A stretch of DNA of 56,611 nt from JBJXHG01 sp046160865 (GTDB lineage Bacteria; Planctomycetota; UBA1135; GCA-002686595): assembly GCA_046160865.1 (NCBI GenBank), contig JBJXHG010000037.1, positions 1 through 56,611 of the forward strand. The letters run 5' to 3'. Shown here piece after piece: positions 9,163 through 16,875 of the stretch. The position numbers and the translations under genes were made by a program. How positions within the stretch are numbered: the first letter of the stretch is position 1; each line of letters opens with the position of its first letter. The notes under the pieces are model-generated. The model did no database searches. It saw nothing but the letters and a program-made list of their open reading frames with translations, and was not told the origin of the DNA.

Positions 9163-9285
9163 TCACGTGCATCCACGCAGCAGGAACAGAAGGAGGAGCA
9201 GCGGGATCGGGATACCGAGCAGCCACAGCATGAGCCAGCCCACTTTCCCCGTCCGAGAGTTCGTCGCGTTCGTGCTCTGCTTCAT
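9163..9285 (-). CDS. Small single-span membrane protein (40 aa)
   Basis: A 40-codon gene convergent with the MBL-hydrolase gene. The product starts MKQSTNATNSRTGKVGW and then has one hydrophobic segment (LMLWLLGIPIPLLLLLFLL) ending RGCT. Very similar tiny proteins with the GIPIP motif and RGCT ending recur in stress-related loci of many bacteria, as far as I recall. AGAG lies 6 bases before the ATG. The function is unknown; a role in the envelope or stress response is an inference from the neighbouring stress cassette. Confidence 0.75.
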   Translation of the reverse strand: MKQSTNATNSRTGKVGWLMLWLLGIPIPLLLLLFLLRGCT

Positions 9286-9606
9286 GTCGATCTCTGTTTC
9301 GTATCGCGCCTGCGGCAGCATGCGCTGAGCTTCGCGGTCGACGCGTCACGCACGCGCTGCCGGCGCGTTGACTACTCGTATGCCGGCCCGCGCGTGTGGC
9401 GTCGCGCGACGCGGTGCGGGGAATCGACGGCGCTCGGGGCGGGTTGAACGTGAGCCAGCTCGCACTCCTCCCCATAAGATCGCGCGCGAGATTGCGCCAG
9501 TACGTGCGCAGCGCGGTTGTGCATCGGAGCTGACTGCAACTGCGATCGATTCCGAGCGAGCCGGCGCACCTCGCGCCAGAGGTCGTGAGGAGTGCGCGGA
9601 AGCAAG
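9286..9606. other. Intergenic region upstream of the stress cassette
   Basis: About 320 bases divergent between the 40-residue membrane protein and the BON gene. No gene is seen. It ends in the control region of the BON gene, listed separately. Confidence 0.4.
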
Positions 9607-9654
9607 ATCTGCAAATCTGCAAGTGACGAGGCAGCGCTGCGCCGCACAGGCGCA
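9607..9654. promoter_or_regulatory. Candidate upstream activator region of the BON gene
   Basis: Two perfect tandem 8-base copies of ATCTGCAA lie at 9607-9614 and 9615-9622. A perfect inverted repeat, TGCGCC-GCACA-GGCGCA, lies at 9638-9654. They are 20 to 67 bases upstream of the sigma-54 promoter. Sigma-54 promoters need an upstream enhancer-bound activator, so either element could be that site. This is inferred from position and symmetry only. Confidence 0.4.
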
Positions 9655-9673
9655 ACACACGGCATGTGGCCGC

Positions 9674-9689
9674 CGGCACAGCTCTTGCC
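9674..9689 (+). promoter_or_regulatory. Sigma-54 (-24/-12) promoter
   Basis: CGGCAC-AGCTC-TTGCC matches the TGGCAC-N5-TTGCA consensus at nearly every position. It has the invariant GG and GC pairs separated by exactly 10 bases. It lies 70 bases upstream of the BON-lipoprotein start, which leaves a normal leader with transcription expected near 9700. Confidence 0.72.
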
Positions 9690-9758
9690 ATCGCCAGGAC
9701 GAACGGCGCGCCGCCTCGCAGAGAGGCCTGGCACACCGCGAGAACCGGGAGTCGATCC

Positions 9759-10163
9759 ATGCGTCTGCTGCAACTCTGTCTATTGACCGCGCTCGCGACC
9801 GCCTGCACGAGCGATCGCCATCGCGACGACACGCACGCTGCTCACGCCGCGGATCCGTACGACACGCGAGGCGATGGAGTCGGCGTCGACAAGCAGCAGT
9901 GGGACGCGAACGACGAGACGGCGCAGGATCAGTCGAACGAGAGCGGGGACCTGGCGCTCTTGCAGAACGTGCGTCAGGCGCTGGTCAACGACGACGCGCT
10001 CTCCTTTAACGCGAAGAACGTGAAGGTGATCGTCCGCAACGGCGACGTCACCTTGCGCGGCGTGGTGAAAGACGCGGCCGAGCACGAACGCGTCGTGTCG
10101 CTCACGCGCGCGTGCGCCGGCGTCCGCTCCGTGATCGATCAGATCGAAACCGAATCCCCTTGA
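9759..10163 (+). CDS. BON-domain lipoprotein
   Basis: A 134-residue exported lipoprotein. MRLLQLCLLTALATAC gives a signal peptide with a lipobox Cys near residue 16. A polar acidic linker follows, and then one BON domain (from about LLQNVRQAL to VRSVIDQIE), as in OsmY and related envelope-stress proteins that bind phospholipid. ATG at 9759 was chosen because the signal peptide begins there; the open frame extends further upstream only into the promoter. It is probably co-transcribed with the DUF3341-type gene 29 bases downstream. Confidence 0.85.
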   Translation: MRLLQLCLLTALATACTSDRHRDDTHAAHAADPYDTRGDGVGVDKQQWDANDETAQDQSNESGDLALLQNVRQALVNDDALSFNAKNVKVIVRNGDVTLRGVVKDAAEHERVVSLTRACAGVRSVIDQIETESP

Positions 10164-10192
10164 AGCTCTCCGCAGAGAAAGGCGAGTGACCC

Positions 10193-10732
10193 ATGGCCAA
10201 GTCCAAGACAGTCCTGTGCATCGTGCCCGACTCGAAACAAGCGCAGCTCATCGTGGCGGATCTCGAGCGCGGCGGATTCTTCAAGAACGACATCTCGGTC
10301 CTCTTGCCCGACAAGACGGGCACGCGGGACTTCGCGCACGAGCATCAGACGAAGGCGCCCGAGGGCGCGGCGGCGGGTGCGGGCGTCGGCGGAGCGATCG
10401 GAGGCACGCTCGGTTGGCTGACCGGCATCGGGAGCCTCGCGCTGCCGGGCCTCGGCGCGTTGATCGCGGCCGGGCCACTGCTCGCCGCGTTGAGCGGCGC
10501 CGCGGTGGGTGCCGCGGTAGGCGGTCTCGGCGGTGCGCTCATCGGAATGGGCGTGCCCGAGTTCGAAGCCAAGCAGTACGAGGGCAAGATCCGCGGCGGC
10601 AACGTGCTCTTGTCCGTGCACGTCGAGGATTCCGACACGGCGAAGCGCGTGAAGGAGATCTACGAGCGCAACGGCGGCGAGTCGATCGCGGTGACTGGCG
10701 AATCGAAGACGCCCACGAGCTCGCGCTCATAG
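10193..10732 (+). CDS. DUF3341-like / general-stress-type membrane protein
   Basis: A 179-residue protein. Residues 1-60 form a small alpha/beta domain (TVLCIVPDSKQAQLIVADL and ISVLLPDKTGTRDFAHE). A glycine/alanine-rich hydrophobic hairpin follows (about 65-120), then a second alpha/beta stretch (GGNVLLSVHVEDSD). It resembles quinol-oxidoreductase ActD/DUF3341-type and general stress 17M-type proteins. No enzyme function is assigned. The start follows AGAAAGGCGAG. It is downstream of the sigma-54-driven BON gene, which suggests a shared stress regulon. Confidence 0.8.
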   Translation: MAKSKTVLCIVPDSKQAQLIVADLERGGFFKNDISVLLPDKTGTRDFAHEHQTKAPEGAAAGAGVGGAIGGTLGWLTGIGSLALPGLGALIAAGPLLAALSGAAVGAAVGGLGGALIGMGVPEFEAKQYEGKIRGGNVLLSVHVEDSDTAKRVKEIYERNGGESIAVTGESKTPTSSRS

Positions 10733-10878
10733 CCGCCGCGAGCGATCGAGCACGCAAGCGCTCCAGCTCTGCCAGGGATGAGAGCACGTCCTGATACATC
10801 GCCGCGGCCCGAGGGCTAGCGAGCCGGTGCGTGCTCACCGAACAACGGATCGTCATTGCTAAACAGGAGGTTTCCATC

Positions 10879-11094
10879 ATGTCCAATCGCATTCTCGGCC
10901 TCGTCATCCTCGCCATCGGGCTCTTGTTGTTGGCGTTCGGCTTCAACTCGTCCGAGTCCGTGGCGGACTCCGTGTCCGAAGGTGTCACCGGCCGCTTCAC
11001 CGACAAGACCATGTGGTACTTGATCGGAGGCGGCGCGCTGGCCGTGCTCGGTGCAGGCCTCGCGTTCTTCCGTGGCGGTCGCGCGCACGCCTGA
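10879..11094 (+). CDS. DUF3185 family small membrane protein
   Basis: 71 residues with two membrane spans (VILAIGLLLLAFGF and YLIGGGALAVLGAGLAF). Between them is a polar loop (SESVADSVSEGVTGRFTDK) typical of DUF3185. A strong AGGAGG lies 9 bases before the ATG at 10879, which decides the start over an in-frame ATG 16 codons upstream. The function is unknown. Its position after the BON and DUF3341-type genes suggests a stress-linked envelope role. Confidence 0.88.
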   Translation: MSNRILGLVILAIGLLLLAFGFNSSESVADSVSEGVTGRFTDKTMWYLIGGGALAVLGAGLAFFRGGRAHA

Positions 11095-11249
11095 TCGACG
11101 CGCATCGACGCGGCCAGCTCGCGCGCGGCGCGAGCAGCGTAGAGCTCGCTGCGTTCCGAATGCGCAAAGTCGCATGCTGGCGTCGGGGTCGCGCACGCTC
11201 GCGCTGTCGTGTGGCGCGTGTACGCGTCGCGCGCGACACTCTCGACGAC

Positions 11250-12686
11250 ATGTTTCGACTCCACGAACTGCTCGCGGCCACGCTGAGCGGCTCCCTCGCG
11301 AGCGCTGCGCTCGCCACCGACTTCGCGGGCACCTGGACCGGCACGGTCACGGCGCCGAACGCGCGCGCCGCACTCGGCTTCGAGTTCGTGAAGGCCGGCG
11401 ACGGGCTGCGCGCGAGGATGTTCATGCCGGACATGTTCGTGTATGGCGTCGACATCGGTCCGGCCACGATCGTCGGCGACACGTTCACGTTCGAGCCGCT
11501 GGACATCCGTCTCACGCTTGCCGGTGAAACCCTCGCAGGCACGTTCGCGCCGGCAAGGCTGCCGGTGAAGCTCGCGCGCGGCGGCACTTTCACGAAAGAG
11601 CCTCCGTCGCCGGTCGTGACCGAAGGACCGAGTCCGGTGTGGACACGCGCACTCGGTGCGCAAGTGTGGGCCTCGCCGGCCGTGCGCGACGGGTGCGTGT
11701 ACGTCGGCGCCGTCGACGGGCGATTCCACGCTGTGCGAGCTCGCGACGGGGCCGAGTTGTGGACGTGGAGCGGACCGCACGCGTTGTACGGCGAAGCGTG
11801 CGTCGACGCCGACGCGCTGTACTTCGTCGACGACGCGGGCGAGCTCGCCTCCGTGAAGAGTGCGGACGGGTCGCTGCGTTGGCGCTTCGAGTTGCACGAC
11901 GCGACGCTCGCCCTGGGCGCGCGTCCGGCGAACGAGACGTTCAATCGCCGGACTCCCCTGCCGGTGATCGACGACGGCGTGCTGTACGTGGGCTCGACCG
12001 ACGGCGGCCTGTACGCGATCGACGCGCGCACCGGCAAGAAGCTCTGGCGACACGACGCGCGCGCACGCATCTACGCCGGCATCGCGCTGCGCGGCGACGA
12101 GCTCGTCGCCGCGTGCTACGACGGCACGATCCTGCGCCTCGACCGGCGCACGCTGCGCGAATCGGCGCGGCGCAAGCTCCCCGGTGCGTGCGTTTCGACA
12201 CCGGTGCTCGCAGGCGACGCGGTCGTCGTCGGCTGCCGCGACTACATGCTGTACGGCCTCGACGCCGCGTCGAGCGCGATCGCGTGGCGTGACTCCTACT
12301 GGTTCTCGTGGGTCGAGTCCGTGCCGCGCTTCGTCGATGGCACGCTCTACATCGGCGGCTCCGATTTCCGTCGTGTCAGCGCCGTGGTCCCCGCCGATGG
12401 ACGCATGCTCTGGTCGACCGACGTGCGCGGTCTCACGTGGGGAACACCCGCCGTCACCGCGACGACGGTCTTCGCCGGGACTTCTGCGCAGCGCGGCGCG
12501 CTCATCGAGCACGAAGGTGGACTCGTCGCGCTCGACCGCAAGAGCGGTGCGGTGAAATGGCGGCGCGTGGATCCGCTGCTGGATGGTGCCGAGCGCGCGG
12601 GCTACATCGGCTCGCTCGTGCTCGCGGACGAGCACGTCATCGGCGTAACGTTCGACGGCGTGATGAGCGCATTCCCGGTGCGCTGA
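11250..12686 (+). CDS. PQQ-like beta-propeller protein, exported
   Basis: A 478-residue protein with an N-terminal signal peptide (LLAATLSGSLASAALA). A first domain of about 85 residues (DFAGTWTGTVTAP) is lipocalin-like. The rest is a run of WD/PQQ-type propeller repeats with the recurring pattern VYVGAVDGRFHAV, YVGSTDGGLYAID, GKKLWRHD and GGLVALDRKSGAVKW. This resembles the BamB/pyrrolo-quinoline-quinone fold without clear cofactor-binding residues. It probably acts in the periplasm as a binding scaffold. ATG at 11250 starts the signal peptide. Confidence 0.88.
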   Translation: MFRLHELLAATLSGSLASAALATDFAGTWTGTVTAPNARAALGFEFVKAGDGLRARMFMPDMFVYGVDIGPATIVGDTFTFEPLDIRLTLAGETLAGTFAPARLPVKLARGGTFTKEPPSPVVTEGPSPVWTRALGAQVWASPAVRDGCVYVGAVDGRFHAVRARDGAELWTWSGPHALYGEACVDADALYFVDDAGELASVKSADGSLRWRFELHDATLALGARPANETFNRRTPLPVIDDGVLYVGSTDGGLYAIDARTGKKLWRHDARARIYAGIALRGDELVAACYDGTILRLDRRTLRESARRKLPGACVSTPVLAGDAVVVGCRDYMLYGLDAASSAIAWRDSYWFSWVESVPRFVDGTLYIGGSDFRRVSAVVPADGRMLWSTDVRGLTWGTPAVTATTVFAGTSAQRGALIEHEGGLVALDRKSGAVKWRRVDPLLDGAERAGYIGSLVLADEHVIGVTFDGVMSAFPVR

Positions 12687-12744
12687 CGCGCGCCGACACG
12701 AGCGCCTTGTCTCTCGCGCCCGCGTGCGTGCCGTGTGAGACTAA

Positions 12745-12961
12745 GAGCCTGTTTCAGAATGCAACGCGCCGTCGAAGGCTGCGACGAGCCGAGGCGAGCA
12801 AGGGTAAGCCCCGGTGCGCGCAGCGCATCGAAGCGCGCCAGCAGCGCGCTTCGAAGGGGATCCCCGACGATGCGTATTGCGCCGCAATACTCAGAGGAGG
12901 TTCGACGCCGCGCCGCGGCGGCGCAGCCCTCCGAAGCCCGGCCTGGTTTTAGGACGTGCTC
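12745..12961 (+). mobile_element. Non-autonomous IS relic, copy 1 (217 bp)
   Basis: This copy aligns along its whole length with 26920-27139. The left end GAGCCTGTTTCAGAATG matches the left inverted repeat of copy 2. The right end, ending GCTC at 12961, is degraded. Inside is a hairpin (CGAAGCGCG, 7-base loop, CGCGCTTCG) just before AAGGGGA. Then comes an ATG at 12870 reading MRIAPQYSEEVRRR, like the first residues of an HTH_Tnp_1-type transposase. Coding is lost after about 14 codons. Flanks TAA and TCA fit a decayed 3-bp target duplication. Confidence 0.78.
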
Positions 12962-12968
12962 TCAGCAC

Positions 12969-13061
12969 GGCCGGTCCAGAGACCAGGAGGTCTCCGCGGC
13001 CTGCAAAGCCGCTGGACCCGCTGCACAGGCGGGTTGCTTGGTTCGAGTCCAAGACCGGTCT
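12969..13061 (+). tRNA. Atypical long-variable-arm tRNA, anticodon GCA (Cys-type)
   Basis: The gene folds with acceptor GGCCGGTC against GACCGGTC (8 bp, one G-T), or 7 bp plus a 5-bp T stem. The D stem is 6 bp (GAGACC/GGTCTC) with a 4-base loop AGGA. The anticodon stem GCGGC/GCCGC holds the loop CTGCAAA, giving anticodon GCA. The variable arm is long, with a 6-bp stem ACCCGC/GCGGGT and a 7-base loop. The T loop is TTCGAGT. The discriminator is T73 and CCA is not encoded. GCA plus U73 are the main cysteinyl-tRNA synthetase determinants, but the D arm and variable arm look like tRNA-Sec or allo-tRNA rather than normal tRNA-Cys. It begins 7 bases after the IS relic. Confidence 0.72.
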
Positions 13062-13172
13062 CCCTGTTTGCACGCGTGTCGGAGCTCGCTCTCCACGTTG
13101 GTCTGATCCTCGCGCACGGAACGCGCTACTCTCGTGGCGCTCGCGCCATCCTGTTCGATCTCGGAGCTCGAC

Positions 13173-14231
13173 ATGAAAACCACCCTCGGCTGTATCGCAC
13201 TCGTCTGTTTCGCTGGCTCGCCGCTGCACACCGACTACGCGAAAGACCGCTCCTTCCGTGTCGAGCACCGTCTGCACTGCACGACCGAGACGACGCAGGT
13301 CGAGATCGAGGTCGACGGCGAGCCGCAAGAAGTCCCCGACGGATCGCGACCGAAGACGAGCTCCACGTATGCGTGGTCGTTCACGGATCGCGTGCTCGCG
13401 GTCGACGAAGCGCGGCCGTCGAAGGTGCGCCGGCACTTCGAGAGCGTCGAAGGCAAGAGCACGCGCACGATGAACGGCGAGGAGCGCGAGGACGAGATGC
13501 CGACTCCGTTCGACGGCCTGACCGTCGAGCTCACGCGCGACGGTGACGACGTCAAGGTCGACGTGATCGAAGGCAAGAAGCCAGAGCACGACGGCGCGCT
13601 GTCGGGACATCGACTCGAGCTGCCGCTCGATGCGTTCCTTCCGCTCGCCGCGGTCGAGAAGGGTGCGACGTGGGAGCTCGACAGTGACGCTGTGCGCGGC
13701 GCGCTCGGTCTTGCACTGCACGCCGCGTACTTCCCGCGTCCGAGCGCAGAGGAAGCGCCGAGTGAAGGCGGTGAAGGCCGTGGCCGCCGAGGCCGCACGG
13801 GTCAGATGTCGCGGATGAGCGCCCGCAACATCCTCGCGCAGATGGAGTGGAGCGGCACGGCCGAGCTCGCGGAGAAACTCGAGGAGATCGACGGCGTCGA
13901 ATGCGTCAAGATCACGCTCGAGCTGCGCGCGCAAGGCGAGGTCGCCGACGCGGCGCCCGAAGGCGCAGGCGGACGACAGCCGCGCGCGTTCACGCCGAGC
14001 ACACGCGGCCCCGCCGCGCTCGAGAGCACGTACGACGCAGAGCTCGAAGGCGCGCTGTACTTCGCAGTCGAGTCGAAGCTGCCGGTGCGGCTCGAGCTGG
14101 CCGGCAAGCTCGCGCTCGAATCGAACCGAGAGTCGACGCGCGGCGAGCGCACGATCCGGATGCGCTCGAAGAGCGAGGGCGAGATCGAGATCCGCGTCGA
14201 CATCGCGGAGACGAAGTCCGAGGAGAAGTAA
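13173..14231 (+). CDS. Exported hypothetical protein (352 aa)
   Basis: Not recognised. The N-terminus MKTTLGCIALVCFAGSPL is a signal peptide. The mature part is highly acidic, alternates Arg and Glu, and has a central glycine/arginine-rich linker (SEGGEGRGRRGRTG) around residue 205. The second half (NILAQMEWSGTAELAEKL, then LEGALYFAVESKLPVRLEL) reads like a beta-rich binding domain of the kind seen in secreted proteins of unknown function. ATG at 13173 follows TCGGAGCTCGAC, and the extra codons upstream do not resemble a leader. Confidence 0.6.
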   Translation: MKTTLGCIALVCFAGSPLHTDYAKDRSFRVEHRLHCTTETTQVEIEVDGEPQEVPDGSRPKTSSTYAWSFTDRVLAVDEARPSKVRRHFESVEGKSTRTMNGEEREDEMPTPFDGLTVELTRDGDDVKVDVIEGKKPEHDGALSGHRLELPLDAFLPLAAVEKGATWELDSDAVRGALGLALHAAYFPRPSAEEAPSEGGEGRGRRGRTGQMSRMSARNILAQMEWSGTAELAEKLEEIDGVECVKITLELRAQGEVADAAPEGAGGRQPRAFTPSTRGPAALESTYDAELEGALYFAVESKLPVRLELAGKLALESNRESTRGERTIRMRSKSEGEIEIRVDIAETKSEEK

Positions 14232-14397
14232 CCGCGCACATGCGCTCTCGCGCGCCCCGCAGCCGCTCGAAGCGCCCCCGCGCCGTGCGCGAAGCGCCTG
14301 GAGCCGTCGCCGGAGCGGCTCGGCCTCGCGACGCAGCTTGAACCGGAACCCGAGCGCGAGTCGTTTCGTCAATGACGGGCTGCTAGGAGCCCTCGAC

Positions 14398-14418
14398 TCT
14401 CACCACGTCCGCCGCGAG
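14398..14418. promoter_or_regulatory. 21-bp motif copy 1, upstream of the sigma-factor fusion
   Basis: TCTCACCACGTCCGCCGCGAG matches 16701-16721 at 19 of 21 positions. This copy lies 72 bases before the chosen start of the ECF sigma fusion. The second copy lies 175 bases before the next operon. A shared binding site or sigma-dependent promoter element is the simplest reading, but it is unproven. Confidence 0.4.
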
Positions 14419-14469
14419 GTGGCGCCCTCGCGAATCGATTGCGACCCGCCGACACCGCTGCATGCATAT

Positions 14470-16692
14470 ATGAATCCCGCCCCCGACGATTCGAAGGTCG
14501 AGCGCTTGTGGCACGAGCTGCACTCGCAGGTGCGCTCGAAAGTTCAGGACGAGCACCAGGCCGACGACGTCGTCCAGGAGTCGTGGCTGCGCACGATCGA
14601 GACGCGTCTGCCGCGCATCGACAAGTTGCCCGCCTGGCTGCGCGTCGTCGCTCGTCACCTCATCATCGAGGGCTCGCGCAGCAGACGCCGCCGGCTCGAG
14701 CGCGAGCGTGCCGTCGCGCGTCCGGACGTCTCGCCGCCCGTCGACGCCGGTGTGCATCCGGGCGAGAACGTGGTCTTGCGTTTGGTCGCGGAGCTACCGG
14801 AGCCGTACCAACGCGTCGTGCGACTGCGCTATCTCGAGGACTGCACCGTGGCCGAGATCGCGCGCCGCGAAGGTCGCGCCGAGGCCACGGTGCGCTCGCA
14901 GCTCAAGCGCGGGCTCGATCGGCTGCGCGTTCGATTGCAGGTGCAGCCGACGCGCAATGGACGCGGCCGAAAGCGCACGAGCGCGTTCGCGTGGTGGTCG
15001 CGGCGCTCGTCGAAGCCGGCGGCGTCGCCGGCCAGCGCCTGGATCGCCGCCTGTGTACTCGGTGCGCTCGTCGGCGGCCTCACGTGGATCGCGATCGCCG
15101 ACGATGCGCGAGTCGATGGCACGAGCGCTCTCGATTCCGTCGCGCGAGCGGCTGACGAAACGCTCGCACCCGGCATTGTGTTGTCCGACGACATCGAACG
15201 ACCGTTGCACGGCGAGAGGCTCGTCGCACCCGTGTCGATGCCGTTCGGAATCGGCGCTGCGCGCGCGGAAGCTGCGAGTCTCCGCGGCCGAGTCGTGCTC
15301 CGCCCCGACGGTTCTCGGATCCGCGGAGCGCGCGTGCGCGGCGCGGCATCGATCGACGATCACACCGGCATCGAGCTCGGCGTGACGGATGACGAGGGCC
15401 GATTCGACGTCGCGCCGCACGAGCTGCCCCTGTGGCTCTGGGCCGAGCACGACGGCTACTCCGCGACGGCGCGCGTGCAAGTGGACGCTGTGTTTCGTGC
15501 GTCGGGCCGCGAGCTCCTGCTGCGCAGCGCGCACGCGGGGCGGGTGGAAGGCGACGTCGTCGACGAGGCGAATCGCACGATCGCGGGCGCGCACATCGTC
15601 GCGGGCGAAGCGTGGGACGTCGAGCCAGTGCGCGCCGCACAGCTGCTCTACGAAGCCGTGCCGCCGCCGCAGTTCGTTCGATCCGACGCCGCAGGCCGAT
15701 TCGCCGTGCCGATTCCCGCCAATGGTTGGCTGCGTGTCAGCGCGGAAGGCTTCGCCCCGCGCTCGGTGAACGTCGACGCGGGATCCGAAATCGTGCGCAT
15801 CGTCCTCGCGCGACTCGACGAGGCGAGCGCGAGGACTGCGGGCGGGTCGAGCTCCCTGTCGTTACCACACGCGACAGCGCGCTGGAGCGGATCGTTCGCC
15901 GCTTCGACGCCGCAGATCGACCTGCGTCGGAAGCGCGCTGGCGCGGAGACGTGGACCTCCATCGCCATCGATGCGGACGGACGGTTCGCGTCCGGCCCGC
16001 TCGCGGCGGGCGAACACGAACTCGTCGTGTCCAGCGCGGACAGCCACGGCGCATGGCTCGTGCAACGCGCGCGCTTACGCGACGGCGAGCACTTCGAATC
16101 GCACGGCATCGAGCTGCCCGCGCTCGGCGCGGTGCTCGTCCGCGTGCGCACACCGCCGAACGCCGACGTGCAGGGTCCAGCGAACGTCGTGCTGCGCGGC
16201 ATCGCAACCGCGACCACCGTGCATCACAACGACCTCGGCAACGCCGTGCGCATCGATCGCGCCGCGAAGACCGTGGAGCTCGCGCGCATCTGGCCGGGCT
16301 CGTACGAGATCGTGCTGCGCGGAGCCGGACTGCGCGAAGCGGTCGTGCCGTTGGAGGTGCGGGCGGGCGTGCAGAACGAGATCGACGTCGAGATGGAGAG
16401 TGGCTTCACCGTGTTCGTGCGTGTGAACGCCGCGCGTGCGCTCACGGACGGAGAACAGCTCGAGGCGTTCTTCGATACACCACGCGGAAACGTACCGGTG
16501 GCGCGGCTCAACGCGACTCACCCGGCGAGCCTCGAGCCGCTGACGACGTTCAACGCCGGCGCGCCGCACGATGCGCGACGCCTCGTCGTTCGGACGAGCG
16601 GTGGGCAGGCCAGTGCCGACATGTACGCGGTGCTCGACCTCGCGCCGCTCGCGCAACGGCAAGGAAGCCGGATCACGCTCTCGCTCCGCTAG
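14470..16692 (+). CDS. ECF sigma factor fused to a membrane span and carboxypeptidase-regulatory-like ectodomain
   Basis: A 740-residue fusion. Residues 8-75 are sigma region 2 (DEHQADDVVQESWLRTI, with LPAWLRVVARHLI). Residues 102-156 are region 4 with its helix-turn-helix (CTVAEIARREGRAEATVRSQL). A membrane helix follows at about 190-210, and then over 500 residues of repeated beta-sandwich modules of the carboxypeptidase-regulatory type (SLRGRVVLRPDGS, then GRVEGDVVDEANRTIAGA). The layout places the sigma domain in the cytoplasm and the sensor outside, so one chain could combine sigma and anti-sigma-like control. The start is ambiguous: ATG at 14470 begins the sigma homology, and no strong binding site is seen. 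Confidence 0.85.
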   Translation: MNPAPDDSKVERLWHELHSQVRSKVQDEHQADDVVQESWLRTIETRLPRIDKLPAWLRVVARHLIIEGSRSRRRRLERERAVARPDVSPPVDAGVHPGENVVLRLVAELPEPYQRVVRLRYLEDCTVAEIARREGRAEATVRSQLKRGLDRLRVRLQVQPTRNGRGRKRTSAFAWWSRRSSKPAASPASAWIAACVLGALVGGLTWIAIADDARVDGTSALDSVARAADETLAPGIVLSDDIERPLHGERLVAPVSMPFGIGAARAEAASLRGRVVLRPDGSRIRGARVRGAASIDDHTGIELGVTDDEGRFDVAPHELPLWLWAEHDGYSATARVQVDAVFRASGRELLLRSAHAGRVEGDVVDEANRTIAGAHIVAGEAWDVEPVRAAQLLYEAVPPPQFVRSDAAGRFAVPIPANGWLRVSAEGFAPRSVNVDAGSEIVRIVLARLDEASARTAGGSSSLSLPHATARWSGSFAASTPQIDLRRKRAGAETWTSIAIDADGRFASGPLAAGEHELVVSSADSHGAWLVQRARLRDGEHFESHGIELPALGAVLVRVRTPPNADVQGPANVVLRGIATATTVHHNDLGNAVRIDRAAKTVELARIWPGSYEIVLRGAGLREAVVPLEVRAGVQNEIDVEMESGFTVFVRVNAARALTDGEQLEAFFDTPRGNVPVARLNATHPASLEPLTTFNAGAPHDARRLVVRTSGGQASADMYAVLDLAPLAQRQGSRITLSLR

Positions 16693-16700
16693 CCCGCATT

Positions 16701-16722
16701 TCTCACCACGTCCGTCGTGAGA
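16701..16722. promoter_or_regulatory. 21-bp motif copy 2 / imperfect hairpin
   Basis: TCTCACCACGTCCGTCGTGAG repeats the motif at 14398-14418. Here it forms a 10-bp stem with one mismatch and a 2-base turn. It begins 9 bases after the sigma-fusion stop codon, so it could also help end transcription. It lies upstream of the lipoprotein-resB-ccsA operon, so it may instead be a regulatory site for it. Confidence 0.4.
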
Positions 16723-16875
16723 CACGCTGGTTAGTGACGGCGCCGACGTGTGCTCTGCCGGCTGCCGCCGCCACGAAAGCTTTTCCGATCTCGTCTCAAG
16801 CTCCCTGGCCCGTGCGCCGATCGTGGGAGTTCGAAGCCGCGTCGGATGGGACGTAGATGCGGTTCTGGAGACGAA

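Noticed and set aside
10539..12635. A 698-residue minus-strand open frame
   Set aside because: It runs antisense to the DUF3185 and PQQ-propeller genes, which have clear domains and binding sites. High GC keeps such antisense frames open.
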